A stretch of 64,000 bases of DNA from NCBI GenBank assembly GCA_012064385.1, contig QRDG01000350.1, positions 1,076,593-1,140,592 on the forward strand, written 5' to 3'. Source of the DNA: Puccinellia tenuiflora (Eukaryota; Streptophyta; Magnoliopsida; Poales; Poaceae). The translations under genes and the position numbers were made by a program. Under the pieces are notes generated by a model. It had not been told where the DNA came from, searched no databases, and was given only the letters and a program-made list of their open reading frames with translations. Shown piece after piece: positions 22,356-34,437 of this stretch (its first letter is position 1; each line of letters begins with the position of its first letter).

Positions 22356-23877
22356 TGATGACCCACAAGTATAGGGGATCTATCGTAGTCCTTTCGATAA
22401 GTAAGAGTGTCGAACCCAACGAGGAGCGGAAGGTGTTGACAAGTAGTTTTCAGCAAGGTTTCACTGCAAGCACTAAAAGAGAAATGTTTTTGGATTTTTC
22501 TTTTAAAGAACAAATGAAGAACAAGTAAATAAAAGAGTGCTACTATAATTGCAGCAAGTAGCCCAATCCTTTTAAGCTCAAAGGACAGGCCGGTTGTGTT
22601 ACTTATGAAGATTAAAATGTTCTCGAGGACACATGGGAGTTTTCTGCCTAGCCGGTTTCATTGCACGCCGGTGATTAACCTTCAATGTTTTGATAAAGTG
22701 CTGTGTGGGTGGACCTATGCTAATGCACCGCCCTTACTTGGACAAATACATACTTGTGATTAAACCCCTTGCAAGCATCTGCAACTACAAGAAAGTAATT
22801 AAGATAAAAACCTAACCACATCCTTAAACTCTGAGACCCTACGCTCCCTAGTGCACTAGTTCACAAATTGGGGTTTAGGTTTCTGTCACTCCTGCAACCC
22901 TACCATAAGCAAACTAAATACACTATGCATTCCTCTAGGCCCTTTGAAAGGTGAAGTATCATGTAGTCGACGTTCACACGATACCACTAGAGGAATAACA
23001 CCACAACATAAATCAAACCATTAAATATTACTCAACATTATGCAATTACTAGCAACTAGGCTTTCCCCATGTCCTAAAGAACCAAACAAACTACTCACAA
23101 GACATCATATAGATCATGACCAGAGGTGATATGAATAAGGGTAACAATCTGATCGTAAAGATAATTCACCGATAAAACTCTCAAGCATCAACTACAAGTG
23201 ATAATCAATACCCGGGATACGATTCCAATGAACTAATAACAAAACAATGACGATTGCTACAGCGGGATGAGATGGGACGGTGACAGTGATGATGGTCCTG
23301 ATGATGGAGATGGTGTTGATGATGATCCCGATGACGCTTGGCGTGATGGCGATGACGATGTCGGTGATTCCCCGCTCCGGGAGGGAAATTCCCCGGCAGA
23401 TTTCTCCGTGTCGGAGCTCTTCTTCTCTCTGTCTGGTTTCCGCCTCGTGGAGGCGGCGGAAAAAATTCCTCCTCGATGCCCCCGATGTTTTTAGGTCAAG
23501 GGTCCATAATACGACGAAGGGGAGCCGGAGAGGGGCCACAGAGGCCAGGGGCGGGCCCCTGCCGCGGCCAAGGGTGGGCCCGCGGGTGCAGGCCGCCCCT
23601 GCCCCTGGGAGCTCGCCTCCGTGCCCCCTTTCGGCTCCGTGACTTATTATTCAAAATATTGACTTCATAATTTTTCTGTAATTTTCTGAGCTTCCGACAT
23701 CAGGTATCTTGACAGGTACTTTTTCAGCTGATTTCCGGCTCCAGCAGGTGCATCCCCAATAATTGCCAAACATGCAAAATGAGATAAAATAACATAAGTA
23801 TTGCATCATAATATGAAATATATCAATGAATAAAGATGAATTATGATGTAAAATAGTGATGCAAAATGGACGTATCA
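22356..23877 (-). mobile_element. Solo LTR Z in X
   Basis: Minus orientation, TGATACGTCC...GTGGGTCATCA, 1522 bases. It is flanked by GGCGG (22351-22355) and GGCAG (23878-23882), a 5-base target duplication with one mismatch. In uninterrupted copy B of X the site reads GTGGCGGCATTG, which confirms the insertion point. A GC-rich block (about 23380-23640) and scattered GAT-rich sequence are part of the LTR. Confidence 0.8.
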
Positions 23878-23884
23878 GGCAGCA

Positions 23885-25488
23885 TGCTGATCAGCGAATG
23901 ATGCGTTGGGTGGTGCCCCAAGCGAAGGCATGGATGTAGCAAGTAGCAGTTTTCTCTCGTTAACGAACTGAGGTTTATCGAACCAGTAAGACTTTGAAAT
24001 AAACAACAAAGTGAATGTTGAAGATCTCTGGCGCTTAATCTTCAACAGACGTGGACCTGCACACACTCAACCAAAATACTTTGCCCCCAACGACGGAAAG
24101 GTTGTCAATCTTTCCGGTCTCGCAGAAAACAAAGCAGTTAATTGTATAGTGAAATAGATGAAAATATGACAATGGACCAGTGGAGTAATGATGGTGAAAA
24201 GTGATGAATAAAGATTGCAATTAATGTAGAAAGGTGGACCGGGGGCTATGGGTTCACTAGTGGAGTCTCTCAAGTAAATAAAACACTCATATGATGGGTA
24301 AACAAATTACAGCTGGGCAATTGACAAGATTATAACACAAACTTAATCTAGCTATGACAAAGAGAACATGATAATATTTATGTAGGCATCACGACAATGA
24401 ACAAAGATCGTTGAGTCCAACTGCATCTTTGTCTAAAAAGTCCACCATGGGATCGCTATCCAGCCTGTCACCCAACGATATTAAGTTGCAAGCAACAGAC
24501 ATTTGCATTAAGTAAAGTGCATGAAGTAAGCAATACTAATATCAAAAGAGACATAACACCGCTGTTTTACCCTTAGTAGCAACAGCACACCCTCGCCCTT
24601 AGACGTTTTTGTCACTCGTGCACAGGAGCAAAAGGGGGCGTAAACCCACTATCTAGCATAAATACTCCCTCTTGGAGATACACACAATCACTTGGCCAAA
24701 GTAACTACGCACATCGAAGAGCATGCAAGAACATAAATCAACATATAAGAATCATGCACAATCTGATCATAACTTCATAATCCATCGGATCCCAGCAAAC
24801 ACATCACATAGCATTACAATAGTTGATCTTGATCATGTTAGGCAGCTCACAAGATCATAAGACATGAAGCACAAAAGAGAGAGACTACCATCTAACTACT
24901 GCCATGGACCCGTAGTCCAAGGTGGGACTACTTACAAATCATCCCGGAGAAAGGCATGCCTATGAAGAGCCCTCCGGGATCGATCTCCCCTCCGGCAGGG
25001 TGCCGGGATCAGCTTCAGAATCACCCCCGAACTAGGGTCTACGGTGATGGCGCGTCGAGGTGACTTTTCTGGAAAATAATGGCCGCCTCGACGGTTTTAG
25101 AGTTAATGTGATTTCATAGGCGTCGGAGGGGGCTGAGGGGGTGCCCACAGGGCAGGGGCAGGTCCCACCCGTGGGCTGCGCTAGGGCCGCGGCAGGGGGC
25201 CGCCCCTAGCCTGTGGGTGGCCCCCCCAGATCGCTCTTTGGTCTCCAGGTGCCTTCTGTCGAATAAAAATTCACCGTAAATTTTCGTCCAATTCCGAGAA
25301 TATTTCCTGAAATAAATTTTCCGAAATACAAAAACAGCAAAAACAGGAAACTGGCACTAGGCATCTTGTCAATAGGTTAGTCCGACAAAATGCATAAAAA
25401 TGATGTAATATGATAATAGAAACATGTGACAATATCACAAAACTAGCATGGATCAATCAAAATTTATAGATACGTTTGACACGTATCA
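23885..25488 (-). mobile_element. Element Y, left LTR (minus orientation) with adjacent purine tract
   Basis: About 1604 bases. On the minus strand it begins TGATACGTGTCAAACG at 25488 and ends CTGATCAGCA at 23885. Directly outside the LTR start lies the polypurine tract GCTTGGGGATGC (rc 25489-25500), so this is the 3' LTR of a minus-oriented element. The left flank CAGCA (23880-23884) matches CGGCA at 36232-36236 next to the right-hand Y LTR. LTR features: TATA-like TATAGGCG..., and GC-rich R/U5 (about 25020-25250). Confidence 0.75.
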
Positions 25489-28400
25489 GCATCCCCAAGC
25501 TTAACTCCTACTCGTCCTCGAGTAGGTAAGTGATAACAAAATAATTTTTGATGAGACATGCAACCAACACAATCATGATCAAGATAGTAATGTAAAGCAT
25601 AGGATGTGAATGAAGTGATAGAAAACAATTATCTATAGTTGATAGCAAGAAAGCAATGAATAACCAAGTTGAATCATTCAAGCAAAAACCTTTCATAAAT
25701 AGTACGTTAAACATATGAAAGCAATGTGATCCACATATTTGATTAATTCTCAAAGGTAATAGTTCCTTGACAAAAAGTGTTTGAGAATCAAAACAAAGAA
25801 GATGTAAGTATTAGCAAAAAGGTTCCACTTCCAACGGTAAAGTCAATATAATGATTCATGTTTAATCTGACGATGCAATATGATCAATGATACCTAGGGT
25901 CAATGCTAGATGTTTGCTTTGGTGGAGATAGAAGGAAAAGAAAAACTGACTCAACATTAAAAGTAAAAGAAAGGCCCTTCGCAGAGGGAAACAGGGATTA
26001 GTCATGTGCTAGAGCTTTTTATTTTTAGAAAACAGAGGTAAAACAATTTTGAGAGATGCATGCTTTCTTCAACGACTTCACAATAGAGAAGCTATCTAGT
26101 CACCCATAACAAGCAAGGCTTTTAGACTTGTGAGAGCAGCTGGTTTTCATCATGTTCTCCTACACATAAGCCAACTATCTCCCTCAAAACAGCCACCATA
26201 CCTACCTATCATGGTATTCCCATAGCCGTTCCGAGATACATTGCCATGCAACATCCATCATTACATTACATGACTTGATGTCATTCTTCATTACCATATA
26301 GTTTGCTTGATCATTGAGTTAGTGTGCTGCGTGGCTTGCTTGATCATGTATTATTCTTATGAGTTATGAGTACCAAAAAGTATGATGATCCAATTTTAAT
26401 ATAGAGTGTTGCTCCTACAGTGAGGTATGAAATAAAAAAAAAGAAGAATAAAAGAGCCTAAAGGAGGCCAAATGAGAGAGCATTTAAAAGAGCCAAGGAG
26501 GCCACCCAAAATCCAAAAAAATAGAAAAAGAGAGAGGGAGAAACACTACTATCCTTTTTACCACACTTGTGCTAGTAGCACCTACACTTCATTGTAGAGA
26601 GTTCTCATGTTGTTTTAGTAGTATAACTAAGTGGGGAACTAACGTTATAGAACTTGGCTTGTATATTCCAAGGATGAGCCTCCTCAAGTGAGCTCTAGGT
26701 CTTCATGAGCAAGCAAGTTGGATGCACCTCCACTAGTTCCATTGGAGAGCTTTCATACACTTATAGCTCTATGTGCATCCATTGCATGGCAATCACTACT
26801 CCTCATACAGTGTCAACTACGGGACTTCCTTCTGTCTTGTGGTTACCTTCTCCACTGTTTGAGCCTTTCTTTTTGACCTTCCAAACCTCCATCATTGTTC
26901 TCTTTGCCATAACATCTTGGTGCCAAAGCCACTTCTTACTTGCACTAGTTGAGTAGACTTCGAAACAGTTGATTTGTGAAGTAGATGGATTAGGACACTT
27001 GACTTGAGCTTGGCTATTTTCACGAATGACTAATTATATGCTTTGAAGAATGATTGATACTTTACATTGGAGACATAATTTGCAATTCTTCTTTCTAAAC
27101 CTTATGTATGGCTCCATGTCTCCAACGCACTTATTCATGAAAAAAAATTAGCATTTGTTAGCTAGCGTTTGTTAATCATTGTTTGCTTAATGTCAACTAT
27201 AGACAATTGTTTTGGATCACCTTATTCACATTATGTGCTTTTCATTACTATCTTGATCAAGATTATGTTGGTTGCATGTCTCATCAAAAATTATTTTGTT
27301 ATCACTTACCTACTCGAGGACGAGTATGAGTTAAGCTTGGGGATGCTGATACGTGTCAAACGTGTCACATGTTTCTATTATCATATCACATCATTTTTAT
27401 GCATTTTGTTGGACTAACCTATTGACAAGATGCCCAGTGCCAGTTCCCTGTTTTTGCTGTTTTTGTATTTCAGAAAATCACTTCTGAAAATATTCTCGGA
27501 ATTGGACGAAAATTTACGGAGATTTTTATGCGAAATAAGACACCCGAAGACCAAAGGGGAGCCTGAGGGGCCACCCACAGGGCACAGGCGCCCTCCTGCT
27601 GTGGCCCCCCATGGACCCGCGGGTGGGGCCGGCCCCTGCCCCCTGGGCACCGCCTCGGCCCCCTCCGACGCCTATAAAATCCCAATTAACCTAAAAACGA
27701 CGGAGCGGCCATTATTTTCCAGAAAAGTCATCCCGAGGCGCCATCACCTCAAACCCTAATTCGGGGGTGATTCTGAAGCAAATCCCGACACACTGCTGGA
27801 GGGGAGATCGATCCCGGAGGGCTCTTCATCGCCATGCCTTCCTCCGGGATGATTTGTGAATAGTCCCACCTTGGACCTTGGGTCCATGGCAGTAGCTAGA
27901 TGGTAGTCTCTTGTGCTTCATGTCTTATGATCTCGTGAGCTGCCTAACATGATCAAGATCGATTGTTGTAATGCTATGTGCGGTGTTTGCTGGGATCCGA
28001 TGGATTATTAAGTTATGCTCAGATTGTGCATGATTCTTATATGTTGATTTATGTTCTTGCATGCTATCCGATGTGCGTAGTTAATTTGGCCAAGTGATTG
28101 TGTGTATCTCCGAGAGAGAGTATTTATGCTAGATAGTGGGTTCATGCCCCCTTTTGTTCCTAGGCACGAGTGACAGAAACGTCTAAGGGCGAGGGTGTGA
28201 TGTTGCTACTAAGGGTAAAACAGCGATGTTAAAGTCTATTTTGATATTTAATATTGCTTACTTCATGCGCTTTACTTAATGCAAATGTCTGTTGCTTGCA
28301 ACTTAATACCGATGGGTGACAGGCTGGATAGCGATCCCACGGTGGACTTTTTAGACAAAGATGCAGTTGGACTTAACGGTTTTTGTTCATTGTCGTGATG

Positions 28401-28889
28401 CCTACTTAAATATTATCATGTTCTCTTTGTCATAGCTAGATTAAGTTTGTGTTATAATCTTGTCAATTGACCAGCTGTAATTTGTGTTTACCCATCATAT
28501 GAATGTTCTATTTACTTGAGAGACTCCACTAGTGAACCCATGGCCCCCGGTCCATCTTTTTACATTGATAGTAACCTTTATTCATCACTTTTCACCATCA
28601 TTACTCCTCTGGTCCATTTTCATATTTCACTATACAATTAACCGCTTTGTTTTCTGCGAGACCGGAAAGATTGACAACCTTTCTGCCGTTGGGGGCAAAG
28701 TATTTTGGTTGTGTGTGTGCAGGTCCAAGTTCGTCAACGGAACGCGTGACACGTTGACGTTCACCTCGTTGTTGATTTCAAGGTCCTACTGGTTCGATAA
28801 ACCTCGGTTCGACATCGAGGGAAAACTGTTGCTTGCTACATCTCCGCCTTCACTTGGGGCACCACCCAACTCTTCATCAGTAGCAATCA
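25489..28889 (+). mobile_element. Y-family fragment in opposite orientation, head-to-head with the left LTR
   Basis: Roughly 25860-27346 reads as a plus-oriented Y-type 3' untranslated interior. It is followed by the purine tract AAGCTTGGGGATGC and a second Y LTR at 27347-28889 (TGATACGTGTCAAACG..., TATAAAATCCC near 27673). Bases 25489 to about 25850 are the inverted counterpart of about 27000-27346, so the two LTRs face away from each other around a loop of about 1.1 kb. No gag or pol is present. Confidence 0.7.
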
Positions 28890-29787
28890 GTTGTCAACCT
28901 CAACAACAATGTCGGTGCCTTCGGTGTGTGGAGGCGGAGGCCCTGGTGGTGGTGGGCGTGCGGGATGGTGAAGTCGTTGATCTTGATCAGAGATGGGCAC
29001 GGATGGGTGGCATGCGTTCCCAGGGTGAGGGCTTGTTTCCGGCTTTGGGCCGGAACCGATGATATGACGCCTTGGGGGGGGGGGGGGGGGGGGGTGGGTA
29101 TACCTTTCATAGAGGCATCATATAGGAGTTTCTATCTTTGTTGGCTAGCTAATGCAGTTCTCGTCTCCTTACTTGGGATGCTCTAGGGGGAAACCCTAGA
29201 CCTGGGTCTCCCGGATCGGGCAGTGAAGATGTCTGACATCGCTCTCCTTCCTAGGGGCATCGGGGTTTGAGGATGCGCTGGCCGGAGGGGGTCCAGTGGT
29301 GGTGTGGTGTGGCATCTACCTCGTCAACAACGGCGGGTATCAGCGCCATGGCGCTGCAGAGTCTCGTTGGCGGATGTATTTTGTTGGGCGAGCGTAGGAC
29401 GGTGGTGTTGTTTGGTGTTGTGGCGGCATTGATGGTTGGCTTGGCGAGGGTCATGCAGATTTCTACCCTGAAAATGGGTCGATGGTTTGACGGTGGTGAC
29501 GGCTTCTAGAGCATATGCAAGAGGCACACGCTACATGTTGAGCGTCTGTTGTACTGGATGTGTTCTCCCCGTGCACCAAAGGGTGGCTCGGTGATGCCCT
29601 CAGATATAGTTGTTGGTGTGGTGTTGTCTGTCTAGGGTAAAAGGCCTTGATTACATGTTCTCCTCCATCGTCGAGTTTATAAGTGGAACGTAGTGACCTC
29701 GAATTATTTTATGTATTCTTTTGACATATTTTTGTTAAATAAATTAATAAAGAAGGCCGTAGGGGTCTGAACCTCCTTTAAAAAAAA
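28890..29787 (+). mobile_element. LINE-like retroposon X, copy B (5' truncated, uninterrupted)
   Basis: It matches copy A from GATGTCGGTGCCTTCGGTG (about 28910) through GTGGCGGCATTGATGG (29428), the site that carries Z and Y in copy A, to the A-run. The flank TTCTCCCAAT is at 29793-29802. Its left part is lost at the Y LTR boundary. Confidence 0.75.
29074..29094. repeat. 21-base G homopolymer
   Basis: An uninterrupted run of G in X copy B. Copy A has only six to seven Gs at the same place. It may be real instability or an assembly artefact. Confidence 0.95.
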
Positions 29788-29802
29788 GTTTCTTCTCCCA
29801 AT

Positions 29803-31089
29803 GTGTCATATTGCTTCTCTCCCTCCTAAATGCATTTAGTTTTGTCTTCCAACTTTTGATGAATGTGGTGATTACCCTCTCCATTGCCCCAACACTTTGG
29901 TTCTCTAGCTTTACAAAACCAAACTGAGGGACTACAAAGAATTAGATACTGTATGTGCATAAATTTATTTTGGTACCCGAGCTCACATGCTCCTGCCCAA
30001 ATACTCTTTTTGAAATAAAAACTTTTGAAAAAAATGGTGATGAACATATGCAAATTTTCTACATATGTCTCAATTTTGTGACGAGATAAAATTTGTTCAG
30101 CTCAGAAATCAATGGCGAAAACAAAAAATTTAAAATATCTTTTCATAACAAATTTGTTTGCACATAGCAGAAAACTACTATTTACTTCGCTTTTTTACTT
30201 GGATGGGAGTATGTGAGCTCCGTAGAGATGTACAGTGGGAAAATGTCACGGTCGACCTGAATCGGGCTCTAGCGAAAGCATTGCGTGCGATAGCTGCGTG
30301 GTTTTGCCTCATCAGTTGCCTAGGAGCTTTCCCTGCAACTTCCCATGTGATATGTTTGGTCGTAATTCTCCTGGTGCCAAACCAGCCAGCAGTAACATGA
30401 TTTTAACCAGCACCGAAAATAACCAACGCCCGAGCCTGAAGCAAATATTGTTCCATGTTACATCGGTTCAAGTTCTAACGTCGTCACGCCATTTTCTGAT
30501 CCTCTACAGTTTACTCATATATATTGATCTCACGCCAACAAACCGCGAGGCATTTACGAGAAATTTTTTTATCGACACTTGAAATGAGGAATGTCACTAC
30601 GAGCGCTTTTCATCTACAGTCAATAATGCAATTGAAAGGCTCATCTAGTAGAACGAGACGCATCACACAGCAATTTAATCCTCAGTGTAAGAGGATGCAA
30701 AGCGAAACTAAAATCCATCGCAAAGAAAACGAGATGCTTTTTGGAAGCACGGCCCAGATCGATAGGCTTTGCATGTCTAGCCGAATTTATAGGAGGTTCC
30801 TGATGGCCAATAAACCACACGTCATATAACCACATCACACATGATAATGTAGATCTAATCAACGATCGCAAGGCGAGGTCAGACGACCTGAGGTTCAGTA
30901 GATCCCTAAACAAAACAAAAGCACCTGCAGTCTGAAGATCGAGCAGAACTCAACCAGAACCGGAACGAAAACAGAACTAATCACCGACGAGCTAGCTAGA
31001 TATATTAGCAACTACACTAACATGGTTGAGAAGCAGCCCGGCCAGACAGCGCCCTCGTCGTCGTCGTCGTCGTCGTGTGCTGCAGACGA
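29803..31089. other. 3' flank of gene 3 (duplicated unit flank)
   Basis: Parallels the flanks at 33400-34437, 36610-39735 and 60075-60363. Shared stretches include CCCGAGCCTGAAGCAAATATTGTT, ATCTACAGTCAATAATGCAATTGAAAGGCTCATC and CAACCAGAACCGGAACGAAAACAGAAC. A (TCG)n run at 31055-31075 sits 15 bases beyond the stop codon of gene 3, so intron 2 and exon 3 have been lost by deletion here. No independent gene. Confidence 0.65.
31055..31075. repeat. (TCG)n microsatellite
   Basis: Seven TCG units directly past the gene 3 stop. Counterpart of 3681-3705. Confidence 0.9.
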
Positions 31090-32079
31090 CTACGGCCAGG
31101 CAGCATTAGCAATCAACATGCCGACGACCATGAAGATCCCCAGAGCAATGGCCACGATTGGTACGACATTATCCTCCACCATCCTCCCTGCACGCGTCGA
31201 TCACAGGTTAATTAGAGAATCGTTCAAGAAATTAATTTACCGGGGGCGGATCGACCGCTACTCACCGATCTTCTTTCCCAGGGGCAGCGGCGGCGTCGAT
31301 GTCTCGAAGCGGAGATAGCAGTTGGAGCCGAGGACCGCGGCCACACGTCCTTGCGCGTCGCCGTTCACCTCCCAGCTATTCGCCATCGCTACCGACGCCT
31401 CCCGCAGGCAACGGACGCAGTCCGCCGCGCCGCGGTCCCTCGCGCACTGCGCCAGCACGCGCACCGTGCGGTTTCCAGTTTTAGCGTCGCCTTTGCTCGC
31501 CGGAGTAGTCGCGTCGGCGGTGGCCACCGTGCCCCCGTAATGCGCGACCCGAAGGGCCAGGGACTGCGCCAGCGCCACGAGCCTCTGCACGCTGACGATG
31601 TCGGGGCGAGGGATACGGTCGCCGGTGAATAACACCGCGCCGAAGCCGTCGTCCGCGCTGGCAGAGGAGGAGTTGGCGCCGTCGGCGTAGCCCAGGAAGC
31701 AGCGCTCGTCCCAGAAGCCGGCGCGCCGGCTGGCTTCGCCGCATTGCTTGGTGATCTTCTTGCCGGCGTCGGACAGGCAGCGGCGGCACGGCTTGGGAGC
31801 GGAGTCGCCGAAGCAGAGGCCGCGAACCAACGCTCGGTCGGAGGCGGTCCTGCCGGCGGTCTGCAGGGACAGGGAGGCGAAGCCCGTCGGCGCTGCGGCT
31901 GAGGGGAGGACTTGGAGGAGGTAGAGGAGGTTCTGGCGGAACGCGCTGCCGCTGTGCGCGGTCGATGTCGGAGGCGGGTAGCACTTGGTGCTGTAGAAGT
32001 TGGCTCGGTCATCAGAGGCGCCGGTGGTCGCCGCCATGGCGACTAGGAGGAGGATGGGGAGGCAGTGGATGAGCGCCAT
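31090..32079 (-). CDS. Gene 3: DUF26-DUF26-TM protein (PDLP-like)
   Basis: Exon 1 is 32079-31266, a 78-base intron follows (GGTGAGTAGC...GCGTGCAG), and exon 2 is 31187-31090: 303 residues. Signal peptide about 1-21. Domain 1 has C33, C89-X8-C98-X2-C101, C113 and C127. Domain 2 has C212-X8-C221-X2-C224 and C254, plus an N-glycosylation sequon (NRT). Exon 2 (98 coding bases, the same length as in gene 1) gives RMVEDN and then a helix VVPIVAIALGIFMVVGMLIA ending NAAWP. Both canonical DUF26 motifs are intact and no disabling change is seen. The role (cell-surface or plasmodesmal, defence-related) is inferred from the family. Its position between two Y-element ends is unusual. Intron retention would give a soluble form ending KIGE. 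Confidence 0.85.
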
Positions 32080-33240
32080 AAGCGATGCCAGGATGACAGT
32101 ACAGTACAGTACCTGCAGTGCGAGTGCCCGGGCCGGTTATGTATGCGACCCGGCATCCAATGCTGCATGGTAGTTGCTATGCATTTTCCTTTGCCATTCC
32201 ATGAAACGCGACGACACCGACCATCATCAAGGTTGCAGCCGCACTTATGGTACATGAGCTAAATCTAGAAATGCTTATCTACCGTGGTAGATAATAATCT
32301 CCCAATCTTTCTGTTTCTATGCAACTTCAAGTCATGTCCCATTGTCTCTCTTCACTTCTTTTCCCCATCGAGACACCCACTTAATTTCATTACTCCTTGA
32401 CATGGAGGGTAGTTTTCGTTTTTGAAGTAGAAGCGATAATGATTTACACGCCCATGCCTTTTCATGTGATTTCATAGTTTGTATATGGTTTATCTTTAGG
32501 GCTAAAACTCCTATTTATGATTTGCTTGCATTGTGCTCCTGATGATGATGACTTTGGAACAAGACCAGTCTTTAACATGATTTGATAATATTTGAAATTT
32601 GAACTCTAAAATATGGTGAAACTTACTGAAACTATATATTACTATGATACAATGTTAGATTCTTTGCCATTTACATGCATGGTCTTGGTCTGTAAGTCAC
32701 TGATGTTTCATCATCCCTTCAAAATATGTTTCTCCATATAAGTTCTATTACGTTCCTCCGAGAGCAGAAAATTGCATAGAAACCAATGGATCATGTTGGA
32801 ACAGGTTGTACCCCGCAAAACTACAAGATAAAGTATATTGTAATATCAAATTGCATAGAAAGTTAGAAACACAATTGCATAGACAAATTCTTGAGATAAG
32901 TGTGGAAGTTTAAAACGTATTCCCTCCGTCCGCGAATAAGTGTACGTTTTTCTTTTTTCGAAGTCAAACATTTTGAAATTTGACCGAACTTTTACATAAA
33001 AATAACAACATATGTGACATCAAATTACTTTATTATTAAACTACATGTCAAGATGTATTCAATGATATTAATTTAGTGTCATAAATGTTGTTACATTTTT
33101 TTTAGAAATATGGTCAAAGTTAATAAAGTTTGACCGAAAACATGTCTAAACGTACACTTATTTGCGGACGGAGGGAGTATGACCCAAAATGTAATATCAT
33201 AATATAGAATTGGAAGCACCAACCAGTTCACCCAAAAGTA
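32080..33240. promoter_or_regulatory. 5' flank/promoter region of gene 3
   Basis: Homologous to the other gene 5' flanks (AATGCTTATCTACCGTGGTAGAT at about 32269). The TATA-like CATACATAAC (minus, about 32133-32142) lies about 55-60 bases upstream of the ATG. It is interrupted at 32920 by a Stowaway MITE. Confidence 0.5.
32920..33177. mobile_element. Stowaway MITE (Tc1/Mariner)
   Basis: 258 bases. The ends are TTCCCTCCGTCCGCGAATAAG and, on the other strand, CTCCCTCCGTCCGCAAATAAG. It is flanked by TA (32918-32919, 33178-33179). This is the classic Stowaway signature, inserted in the distal promoter of gene 3. Confidence 0.95.
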
Positions 33241-33359
33241 TAATTGTTGGAGAGTCGATCAAAGCTGATGGGTCTATGGGTAGAAAGAGAGTGGATGGTT
33301 GTATACATATATATTTTTTTAATTGGATGCACCTTAAATCCTAATATGTATTACTACAA

Positions 33360-34437
33360 AGAATTTGTGAATATATGTGCACCTATTCCCAGGAGAGATG
33401 TGGGCAGTAGATGGTTGAACACGCTCGACCTGAATCGAGCTTTGCCAGAAGCGTGGTTTTGCTTGTCAGTTGCCTAGGAGCTTTCCACGCAACTTCCTAT
33501 ATGTGATATAGTTGGTATGATGGTATCAGTTTCTCTTCTCAGTCATTACAATGAAGTCTTGTACATGTAGCAGGTAGAGTATCAATGTAACATATCTACC
33601 AGCCAGTAACATGTTTTTAACCAGCACTGAAAGTAACCTTGTTCCTTGTTACCTCGGTTCAGGTTTCTCACGTCGACACACCATTGTCTGGAACCAAAGT
33701 CCTCTACAGTTTACTCATATAATGATCTCACACCAGCAATTAGCGAGGAATTACATGAACTTATTCTTGATATACGGAGTGAGGAACATCACTACAAGCG
33801 TTTTCATCTACAGTCAATAACACAAACGAAAGGCTCATCGTACGCACAACGGGATGCATAAAAAACTATGTATAATCCTCAGTGTAACAGGAGCTGCAAA
33901 GCGAAACTAAAATCCATTGCCAAAAAATGAAGGTTCAATTTTGTTCCTCGGACACTAGGATTTATGTTCTATCTGGTTCTCTAGTTGTGTCACATGAGCT
34001 AAAATTATGTTTCTCTAGTTGCTTATTTTCGTCCCCGCAAACGCAAAATAAATAGGTTTTACACCTATACTTTGTTTCTAGATTTGTTTTTTTTTCTTCT
34101 AAGAAAATGTTTATTCGGTTTGAAGATCTTATTGTAGACTCATGTAGGTTCTTTTTTACGCTCTGTTTTTCCTATTGACTATAGCTGAATGTCCACGTAT
34201 ATACGCATATACGGTACAAAAATACAAAATATGTGCATGTGCAACACACTAATGCACGTCAGTACCACACGTCCACACGGACGAAAAAAAGGGAAAAACA
34301 CGATACGAGACAATACATGATAATGTATAAGTTGCCTGAGGCTGCAGATCGAGCAGAACTCAACTAGAACCGGAACGAAAACAGAGCTAATCGCCGACGA
34401 GCTAGCTAGATTAGCAACTACTCATAACATGATAACA
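33360..34437. other. Orphan 3' flank of a lost gene copy ('gene 4')
   Basis: It repeats the unit 3' flank (GACCTGAATCGAGCTTTGCC, ACATGTTTTTAACCAGCACTGAAAG, AACTAGAACCGGAACGAAAACAGAGC, GACGAGCTAGCTAGATTAGC). The homology stops after CATGATAACA at 34437, where the coding part should follow. A CACTA fragment begins there instead, so a further array member was deleted. The stretch about 33925-34330 is unit-unrelated AT-rich sequence. Confidence 0.7.

Noticed and set aside
22250..23400. GAT-rich open frames around 23270-23490
   Set aside because: They lie inside solo LTR Z and consist of simple GATGA-like sequence.
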